Shown: piece by piece, positions 9,332 to 16,384 of the stretch
How the letters are laid out: each line of letters begins with the position of its first letter
Position numbering within the stretch: position 1 is the stretch's first letter
Source: Scenedesmus sp. ARA3
Lineage: Eukaryota; Chlorophyta; Chlorophyceae; Sphaeropleales; Scenedesmaceae
Direction of reading: 5' to 3'
Assembly (NCBI GenBank): GCA_004335835.1
Contig: RWJK01000372.1
Coordinates: 1 to 16,384 of the forward strand
Length of the DNA: 16,384 nucleotides
Program-made: the position numbers and the translations under genes
Notes under the pieces: model-generated
The model's input: the letters and a program-made list of their open reading frames with translations, nothing else
What the model was told of the DNA's origin: nothing
Database searches by the model: none

Positions 9332-9690
9332 CTGCAGTGGCAAGTGCAATTTCAGTAGCAAGGCAAAGCTTCATGTCAGCGCTTGACAGATTGGCGCTCA
9401 TGCAGTAAGCTGTAAGGCTTCTCCTTCAGGACAACTGCGGTAATGTGCAATTGCTGCTTGGCAGTCACTTCAGCAGCTGACCAACGAACCTCGCTGACAG
9501 GCTCGCTGTGCCAAGAATATAAGCTAGCCACTGGTTGGTGGGAACCTTGCATCAAGCTTTGCAGGTGGTGATGCACTTGTTACACCTACAGCTGACCGGT
9601 GCCTGCCACAAGATGCCATCGGTGTTGTCTACATGCACAAAGGACCGCTCCTTACAGCAAACCAAATTATGTCAAGCACCCACCGTCAAC
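9332..9690 (-). other. LRR gene intron between the two LRR blocks
   Basis: This 359-bp stretch separates LATW from the cap-like QQWVGVSC segment. No independent feature is seen. The proposed donor (GTTGAC) is weak; GTGGGT at 9684 is a better donor, but its phase does not match the next exon. Confidence 0.5.
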
Positions 9691-11875
9691 CCATGTAGCG
9701 AGGCCGCCCCGAGGTCTGCCAGGCCTGCCGGCCATTGCCTGCTCCAATATGCCCTTCAGCGCGAACAAGGGTGCCGCAGGTCTGTCAAAACATCTTCTTA
9801 TGTTGGTGGTATTTCCCCAAGTACCTTCGAGAGGAGGGGGGCATCCAGTAATATTTGTGCCGCCCAAGCTGAAGGTGCCAGCAAAGAAGTAGCCCCAAGA
9901 AGCTGGAACACTGCCATGCAAAGCTTCGTTGTCAGCCACCTCTAATCTCAAACCTGCGGGCATCACTTTGGCCTGCCCCCACGCTGTTGGCAGTGTTCCG
10001 TGCAAACGGTTGCTGCGCAAGGCCAGCCGCCTCAAGTTGCCGAGAGCAGCAAAGCTGTCAGGCAGCGTGCCAGTGATACCGTTGCTGGACAAGTCCAGTT
10101 CCTCAAGGCTTGGCCAGTTGCCCCACGACTCAGGCAAGGAACCTGCCAACCCACAATTTACCAAAACCAGGTGCAACATGCCAGGCGCAGCAACAGGCAG
10201 CTCCTGCGTTGCAATCATAGCACTTGAACGTGTTAAGGCGTAGCATCTGCTGTGCAAACTCCACCAACTTGCGCAGATTTAGGGGGCCGCCCTTGAAAGA
10301 AAGAGATAGTACATATTCTGTGCCATCATCAACTGCAAGCTCTATGAACTCTCCATCAACGTCGCCTACTACTTTAATTTCAGAGTTGTCGACTTCGTCT
10401 CTCAATGCACTCCCTACTTGCGCAGTTATGTTGTACCACCTGGTGCTGTAAACATTGCCAACCACCTTGGGCAGAATTGTCAACATGGCGTTGCGCTGTC
10501 GTTGCTCTATTTTTACCGCGTCAAAAATGCATGGTCCAGTAATGCCTGAATTTGGTGAAAAATACACCGACGCATACGTGTACACAGGCACACAACCAAA
10601 CAACCCTACGTTGTTGCTTATGTTGATGTTTTCCAGGTAAAAATTGGGAAGCAAAAACTTCCAGCTCCGTGGAAATTGCCCCTGCACAAGCATAGCAGCT
10701 GGCTGAATACCACGCTTGTCGAAATGACATGCACAGCAACTGAGCACAGGTGACTAATGATGAACTACTGCAGGACCTGCAGAAACCAACGCGGAACAAC
10801 GTTCTGCTCAGCAGCCACCCTAGACTGCGGCGCTGGTGGGCGGCTCATTGCAATATCATTGATCATGATGGACAAAAATACATCTTTCGCTCTGGCGTTA
10901 ATGCCCAAATTCATGGCTAACAACTTACCGTCAGCTTGTTGTTATCTGCTGAGGTCTGTCACACGGCCCTTGAAGCCCGCTGATATGCCGGGGACAGACC
11001 CGCTGAATTTGTTGTTGTGCAGCTTTATCCTGTTTGCCCATGCAAGCAGATCCGCAGGCAACTGGCCAGTGAGTTGATTGTTTCCCAGGTACAGCTCGTT
11101 GTAGCCTTTCCCTGGCAGCCTCAAGTTTGGAAGGCTGCCAGTCAGCCCACAAAGCCCACCAGCCGGGTCGACAGCCCCCTCTGCTGTTGCTGCAGGATCC
11201 ACTCGAAGCACTTCCAGTTTTTCATGTTGGCAATAAGGTTCACTGGAATTGGGCCACGCATGCAAATTGACCGGATTTTCAACCACAACAGGTGTTGCGA
11301 CAGGGATCCTATCTGAGGCAGCAGACTGCCTCTGCCAACTTGTATGTCCAGCAGCCGCAAGTCCGGGAGGCTTCTCAGCGCAGCCACAAACTCATCATCC
11401 AAAGATGGCAGGTACTGGATGGCGCGACTGATAACTGTTGGGAGCCTAGGGTTTTCAAATAAACCCTCCCTGACAAACCATAAGCTAAGTGTAATGACAA
11501 CTGTTTTTTGGGTGGAGCTGTTGAACCAGCACCCTACTTCCCATGTGAAGCTTTTGCTGGGGGTGCTAACAAACCTCCGAGCCATTCCGAATCCGGTGTT
11601 GAATGCTTCAACGCAGCTCACATAATCAATGGTACCCTGCGCCACTGCCCACTCAGGTGTTATAGAGCTGTCCACAGTCTTCAGCAACTGCAGCAAGCCC
11701 ACCGCTTGAGGTTCCTCGATTTGTAACGGGGCAAGTACGCTCCCCCTGATGATGGCAACTCTGTCAAATGCTGCAAAGGACACCCAGCGGTCATTGCACA
11801 CCCTGATATGCTTGCCTGGGGTCAGGTTCGCAGTAACGTTGAAGTCGGTGTACACGAGTGAACACCCAACGCCAC

Positions 11876-12063
11876 CTGCAGTGCATTACAACAGATCACC
11901 TTTCAGCAGTGGTTGCCAATTGAAAAAAAGCCGCAGCAGGCAGCAGCATTGTACAGTGGCACATGTGCCAGCATGGCGTCACTTGCAGAACCCCATTGTG
12001 TGTATTGAAACTACAGCTTGTTCTTGAACTACATCATAGTGCGGGTTGCGCCGCAACCGGGTT

Positions 12064-12095
<32 letters not shown>

Positions 12096-12573
12096 GCAGC
12101 AGCAGCCACTGCAGCAGATGCACAACTTCATCACTGTGATATCACTGTGATATCACTGTGGTATCACTGTGACAGCATAATGTGCTAGCCTCCGCCACTT
12201 GCACAGCTCAGCATTTGCTGCACTGCAGACTCTTCGGCAGCAGGCCATGTAAGCACATGCACAGGTCAGCAGTCCCAGCACCACCATGGCGTGGCACTGG
12301 CCAGTGTGCTTCGATGTACACATGTGCGGCAGCTGTGTACCTGCACCTGCTGCACACCGATACGTGGGTGTGCACCGCGCATGCACTGCACGTGACCCAC
12401 ACCACAAAACATAACCACAGCACACCTGAACTCCACTTGCCTCTCTACTTGCCAGTTGTTGCAAGCCCATGTACATGCACAGGTGTCTTCTGAACCACTG
12501 CAGTACACAGTTCATTGGTACTACATGTCGCATCAGGTCGCAATGGCTGATAGTCGCCAGAGCACATACGCAC
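11876..12573 (-). other. Large intron between LysM and LRR parts
   Basis: The donor GTGCGT at 12573 and acceptor CTGCAG ending at 11876 join phase 1 to phase 1 and keep the frame from SQPG into VGCSLVYTD. The intron carries a CAG tract and a short ATCACTGTG tandem repeat and no other gene. Open frames in it on either strand lack domains. Confidence 0.7.
12062..12175. repeat. CAG tract plus ~11-bp ATCACTGTG tandem repeat
   Basis: A CAG run (12066-12105 region) is followed at about 12131-12172 by four tandem units of TCACTGTGATA-like sequence, the third with one substitution. Both lie in the intron between the LysM and LRR exons. Confidence 0.85.
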
Positions 12574-12727
12574 CTGGCTGGCTACAGGCGGTAGCGTTGG
12601 CCAATGCACATGTAACGCCTTTCCTGGTCCCAGCTGCATCATACTGAGAGCACTGTACATGAGACGCTGCTGCTGCAAAGGTGCCAGTGACACTGTTGAC
12701 GGTTGTCATTGCCATGGTCAACTCTTC

Positions 12728-13187
12728 TATTGTCAGAACAGCGCCAAAAGCATATGTGAACTCATCAAGGCGTCCCACAATGCCTCGATTTGCTTTGTCA
12801 TGCACAACCTGAGGGTACAGAAATGTAACATATCACCCTGAGTGGTGGTGCTAAGGTCAAGATAAGCCCATCACGCATCTTCTGTTTCGTTATCCCATCA
12901 ATGCATCAAATCAAGCAGCCAGCAAGTACTGACACTCGTGTGTTTCTGCTGACGCCAAGCCATAAGCGCAAAGCATGTGGGTGCCCACACGCGGACACGC
13001 ACGTACATACACTGCATGCTGATGTATATCTGCATCAAGACTCTTGATTGGTGAACAATGTGGATTTCCATTGCAAACACGGCCTACAACTGTACACTGC
13101 ATGTGGTCGCTCACCTGGCACCAGGCGTATGTCAGTGCCAAAGTGGTCCACAACAGCTGCAAGAGTGTCACCGCGTACAATGGTGTA
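12728..13187 (-). other. LysM domain split by one intron
   Basis: About 25 residues after the protease exon's SCYPANG segment, the frame reads YTIVRGDTLAAVVDHFGTDI. After the intron it continues to FGAVLTI. This matches the LysM pattern (Y-x-V/I-x-x-GDTL, FGT, then a final G-x-x-LTI). The exon parts are 13187-13122 and 12808-12728. For the frame to hold, the donor must be GTGCCA at 13121; the better-looking GTGAGC at 13114 would give the wrong phase. LysM domains bind N-acetylglucosamine polymers such as chitin or peptidoglycan. Confidence 0.85.
12809..13121 (-). other. Intron inside the LysM domain
   Basis: This 313-bp stretch splits the LysM coding sequence after TDIRL. It has a GTGCCA donor and a CCTCAG acceptor. 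No further feature is supported. Confidence 0.6.
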
Positions 13188-14154
13188 GTTGTAGCACTTG
13201 CCGTTGATGCCATCAAGGGGTGTGAGGAACCGCCGAATGCCGCGCGCCCAAGGCTGGTGATGGTGCAGGTTGAAGGATGTGCCGTTGGCTGGATAACAAG
13301 ATACGCCATACGTTGCGTCTGGCGTGCCAACAACCGACAGACCCATCTGCATCTTGAACAGCCGATCAGCAGTTACACCGCGAGTGCGCAGCTGGCCAGC
13401 GTCCCTGCCTGTGCCCCAGCTGTTGAGCATAGTCCTGCACGCAATGATGGTCGTACAGGTCATTGTCGGAGTCTTGACGTAATGAGCTCATTGCATGCTT
13501 GGTTGAATCTCAGTACGAAAAACAGTCTCTCAGGCTGAGCAGCAGCTGCGGGGTTGGCAGCCACAGGCATTGCTGTATCTTCACAGCCGATGAAAGACCT
13601 GAGGGCAGCTGCTCGTGCCACCAGTGGTGCCTCACCATGTATAATTGTCGTTGTCGTAACCGATGATCAACGCCGCATGGGCATAACTGTCACAGCAAAA
13701 CAGCAGCAGTTCAGTTCATGGTCAATAATACCTCTCATCATGTTGCAGTGCCAGCTGTGTAACTGTCCTGCGTGCACATGCATGTGCAGCTTAAATGATG
13801 CGATGTTTCTTGCAAACACTATGTCAGCATGTATTGCCTGTAACCGAACAGTTGATGAAATAACTGTTCTCCGCAAAGCTTCAAGCTGAATAATCCGCTG
13901 TCGGGTGTAGCAGTTATGATCACTGTGATAAGAATGACTGTTATGAATGTGACTTGGATACATGTACAGGTGGTTACAAGCGGCCACAGACACCATATGA
14001 GACGAGGGTGGCGTCGCATGCCTTGCAGCCCTCGCACCTGGGTCGTGCTGAAACGTTGTAGCGGTACGGCGGCAGCTGCAGGCCTGGCCTGGTCCTTGCG
14101 CTGGCGTTGAACTGCACCTCAAAGTCGTTGTTGACAGCCAACCTGCAGCAGCAT

Positions 14155-14190
14155 GACATAACAACGAGGTGTGACATAACAACGAGGTGT
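14155..14190. repeat. 18-bp tandem duplication in a protease intron
   Basis: Two exact copies of GACATAACAACGAGGTGT start at 14155 and 14173, just upstream (in gene direction) of the acceptor for the exon at 14142. Confidence 0.9.
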
Positions 14191-14296
14191 GATCGCATTG
14201 TGAAAGCATTGCATCAGGCCAGCGCGTATGCAGCGTAGCCCGCAAACACACCTGGTTATGACAGCCCCATGCGTACGTATGTGGCGCTGAATCTGG

Positions 14297-14743
14297 TAGA
14301 ACGGGCTTTCTCCTGCTGGGAGTTGGCGGCGTGATCTACAAGGACGTTGGCAAGCAATTATCAGAAAATCTCTGCGTGAAAGGACACTCTCTAGACAGTC
14401 TGCTCCGACGACTTCACTTTAAGTCAGTAGAAGCAGTGGGAGACATGTGGAAACACCGGCGCGCTCTACTGCAGCACAAGCTTGGCACCAAGCCTAAGGT
14501 TACAGGGCTAAAACGCCCCTGCCATGGTTTTACTCCACACCACAGAACCACAGTCAAAAGGAAGAAGTGACAAAACCTAATGGCCCCACGACTACCTTGC
14601 TGAGCCCTAGGGATCAGTGAGGATGGTAGGAGGTGTGAAGGCGCATGAGGTATCCTCATCGTCACACACACCCCCTCCCTTAACTTACGCGGGTGGCGAG
14701 TTTTAACACACCACGCGTAGCTCATTCATTCATTCATAGAACG
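14297..14743 (+). mobile_element. LINE insertion with 7-bp target-site duplication
   Basis: The element body is 14304-14736. It is flanked by TAGAACG at 14297-14303 and 14737-14743. It carries the C-terminal coding end of a LINE, a short 3' untranslated region shared with 1679-1824, and a tail of about four ATTC units. Orientation is plus, antisense to the host gene. It interrupts a protease exon between the FY and QIQRH codons; removing element plus one duplication restores an open frame with the expected family sequence. The insertion is therefore precise and comparatively young. Confidence 0.9.
14304..14570 (+). CDS. LINE ORF2 C-terminal fragment (5'-truncated)
   Basis: From the first base of the insertion an open frame of 88 codons runs to TGA at 14568-14570, beginning FLLLGVGGVIYKDVGKQL and ending in basic VKRKK. 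It has no start codon of its own because the element is 5'-truncated. Its placement just before the shared 3' untranslated region and ATTC tail makes it the C-terminal end of the element's reverse-transcriptase protein. No RT or endonuclease motif is left, so it is not autonomous. Host-gene exons continue on the opposite strand on both sides. Confidence 0.7.
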   Translation, partial: GFLLLGVGGVIYKDVGKQLSENLCVKGHSLDSLLRRLHFKSVEAVGDMWKHRRALLQHKLGTKPKVTGLKRPCHGFTPHHRTTVKRKK

Positions 14744-15401
14744 AGCTGAGCGACTCGTAGGGGCAGGTGTAGAGCGGCTGCTCCTTGGTGATGGCAGCGC
14801 AGCTGGGCAGCACTGCTGCTGCCTTGCACACGGCTGCCCAGTCGCCGGAGTCAGCCTCGTCCTGGCCCTGCAAGAGTGCTGTTGTGTTGAAGCACCTGGG
14901 CGGCAGCACCTTGTGCGGGTTGTTCACCTGCAGGCACGCAGCACGGGCAGAGCCGATCGGCAGGTGCAGAGCAGCTAGCTGTTTCCTCTTCAGTCGCTGG
15001 GAACTACCATCAAGGAATGCTGCAGCATCGTGAGGCTGGTTTTGACTCGCTGCCAATATATGCGCAGTATGGTAGTTGCAAGCCCTTGCTAGGCTGCGGG
15101 TCTGGTGATACCGCTGATGCTCACCATCGCCCTGGAAAACACACATACACCAGGTGGCAGATGAGCAGCATGCGGCAGCAGGGCACATGAAAGTTAACAT
15201 TCACTTACTCCAACCAGCAAGGTACGAGGACAGTCAACACAACTCATTGTGCTGCTACAACAGTGCTACCTGTCAAAATGCAATTGTGCAGTCTGATGGA
15301 GGTGACGTGCTGGCCCTGTTGCTCAGTGTATTACATCTCAATACAGCATACTGTTGCTGTACCCGCAAGCAGCATACCTCAGAGCATCCGGGATGTCCCA
15401 A

Positions 15402-15403
15402 CT

Positions 15404-15433
<30 letters not shown>
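15402..15433. repeat. CAG/CTG tract against the microexon acceptor
   Basis: About nine CTG units (gene direction) end in CTGCAG, the acceptor of the 24-nt protease microexon at 15401-15378. Confidence 0.9.
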
Positions 15434-15434
<1 letters not shown>

Positions 15435-16133
15435 CAGCAGCAGCGGTGGCGGCAGCATATGTACGATCTTAGCTGTAACCAGCTACATACTGCAAGCACA
15501 TGTTTTGCGGCTGAAGGCCATTGCATGGCGAGCACGTGCATACGCATTGCTGCTCAAGTGATGGACGCTTCGGGTTCCAAACCTGAATATGGACCATATG
15601 GATGCATAAGCGTAGCTCACCCCGTCTTGCAGCTGCGCCCTGCTGGTTCTGCGCAGTAGTAGAAGGCTTGAGGACTGACAGCAAACTGTGCTGGGTTTTG
15701 CCGCAGCCTGGCTGCAACAGCAATTTGGATGCCCTTGGTCACGGCAAGCCCCACACTGCAGCAGAACACATGCAGTGTTTCAGGTGGCACGTGATTTGCT
15801 GAAAACACACGATTGCAACGTACTATCATCAGCAGAGTTAACATTGTGTGACTGTCAGGTGCCTGATACGCCGCTCTTGTCAGGTGCGCTGCATAGGCAT
15901 CACCCACTGCATCACCTTAGGGTTTAGGCTTACCATGTCGAGCAAAGCTTCTGGTCATTGGCAGAACCAGTGTAGCTGACTTTGCCTGGCGTGTCACGCC
16001 TGTTGGAGCTGTCATATACCTGTGGCGAGCCGGCTATGTAATACATGGCTGCCTGCAAAGTGACGAATGACTTGACATTGGCAAAGCCGCCTAGCCGATT
16101 GCTGCGACCCCTACCACCGCTGCAAGCAGCCAT

Positions 16134-16384
16134 GCGCAGCAATCGGAGCAGATGCAGCACAGCGATCCTCGTCAGCTTAAATGCAAACTGCTGTGCTAGA
16201 CAGCTTCAACATGCTATACTGACCTGCCCCTGCCCCCGGGACATAATGCCAGCAGGATGGCAGTATGGCGGACCCATCCTGCCACTCCTGCCGCTGCTTT
16301 GCACGGATGCTAGACCCCTATTCCTGCCATCCTGCCATCCTGTCACTAGCTGCCCCATCCTGCCACTCCTGCCGCTGCTTTGCA
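16134..16384. repeat. Right-edge minisatellite and unresolved upstream region of the protease gene
   Basis: A 31-bp sequence at 16273-16303 recurs exactly at 16354-16384, with shorter CCTGCCATCC units between. The array runs off the window. In the minus frame of the first protease exon, a TGA lies near 16205 with no ATG between it and 16133. The exon therefore either starts at Met 16133 or is preceded by an acceptor here. No signal-peptide coding is seen. Confidence 0.6.

Larger units (their letters stand above)
7913..11875 (-). other. Leucine-rich repeat region, two blocks with internal LRR cap
   Basis: Exons 11875-10929, 10681 to about 9691, 9331-8549 and 8320-7913 encode plant-type ~24-residue LRRs, for example LGNNQLTGQLP, LEELDLSSNGITGTLP and LRVLDVSHNSLTGSIP. 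About 100 spacer residues precede the first block. Between the blocks the frame reads LFALKGILEQAM and LATW, then after an intron QQWVGVSCNREGHVTQLNLT, resembling the N-terminal LRR cap of plant receptor-like proteins. No transmembrane segment or kinase follows; the protein ends shortly after VDEAAAARLIQKAAERG. Three single-base frame breaks occur near 11218-11222, 10945-10953 and 10195-10225. LRRs of this type usually mediate protein or ligand recognition outside the cell. Confidence 0.85.
7913..16133 (-). pseudogene. C1A cysteine protease-LysM-LRR fusion gene, apparently disrupted copy
   Basis: Exons on the minus strand: ?-15934 (first Met candidate 16133), 15755-15621, 15401-15378 (24 nt), an exon starting at 15131, 14927-14252 (interrupted), 14142-14038, 13686-13636, 13434-13122, 12808-12574, 11875-10929, 10681 to about 9691, 9331-8549 and 8320-7913 (stop TGA). 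Phases match at nearly every junction, so protease, LysM and LRR parts read as one protein of well over 1000 residues. A secreted or wall-associated protein is expected from the domains, but the N terminus and any signal peptide are not resolved. Breaks seen: a LINE inside exon 14927-14252, 1-nt indels near 11220, 10948 and 10210, and an in-frame TAG at 15089-15091 if that exon is right. Weak points are the exon at 15131, the 9691 donor (GTTGAC) and the first exon. Confidence 0.75.
13122..16133 (-). other. C1A (papain-like) peptidase domain exons
   Basis: The spliced exons give the papain catalytic set. The oxyanion-hole Gln and nucleophile Cys lie in NDQKLCSTCVGLAV. The His lies in YAHAALIIGYDN (13686-13636). 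The Asn lies in LNSWGTG (13434 exon). The nucleophile codon TGT is made only by splicing TG (15935-15934) to T (15755). A 24-nt microexon completes RSCKTG with WDIPDAL. The segment FYQIQRHIRTHGAVITR, typical of the inter-lobe region in this family, is split by the LINE at 14304-14736. Known family chemistry is cysteine-dependent peptide-bond hydrolysis, usually in a lysosome-like or secreted compartment. The domain would be active if the LINE and the possible TAG were absent. Confidence 0.85.

Noticed and set aside
12153..12533. 126-codon Cys-rich minus-strand frame
   Set aside because: It lies inside the intron whose removal joins LysM and LRR exons in phase. It has no matching acceptor and donor and no recognisable domain.
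13540..13635. Candidate coding extension after YTW (EAPLVARAAALRSFIGC and onward)
   Set aside because: The donor GTGAGG at 13635 and acceptor at 13434 join to give YTWTMLNSWG, the expected catalytic Asn context. The extension would displace it.

Overview
The window looks like nuclear DNA of a green alga, most likely a chlamydomonadalean (volvocalean) chlorophyte. The reasons are short exons with GT-AG introns, dense CAG/CTG microsatellites, 5'-truncated LINE insertions, and a papain-type protease carrying a LysM domain. Haematococcus-like genomes fit this texture, but the species is an inference. Everything below was read by eye from translations and splice phases; no search was run.

Layout: the left edge (1-125, minus) holds a LINE reverse-transcriptase fragment. 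Positions 790-6096 (minus) hold a complete eight-exon Ser/Thr protein kinase gene whose spliced frame is open for 435 codons. Its introns are crowded with partial copies of its own exon edges, CAG tracts and a 146-bp LINE tail. Positions 6097-7500 have no gene I can support, but contain a near-perfect inverted repeat. A degenerate ~43-bp minisatellite (7503-7905) abuts the stop codon of the next gene.

Positions 7913 to about 16133 (minus) hold one long gene, apparently a decayed copy. In order it encodes a C1A (papain-like) cysteine protease with Gln, Cys, His and Asn all present, one LysM domain, a spacer, and two leucine-rich-repeat blocks separated by an LRR-cap-like segment. Exon phases join across the whole span, so I read it as one fused protein, probably secreted or cell-surface, although no signal peptide lies in the window. 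The copy is broken by a 433-bp LINE insertion with a 7-bp target-site duplication inside a protease exon, by three 1-nt frameshifts in the LRR part, and by a possible in-frame TAG. The right edge enters another minisatellite.

The two genes share a strand but no functional link is visible. The most unusual signals are the exon-edge duplications of the kinase gene and the protease-LysM-LRR fusion with its precisely datable LINE interruption.
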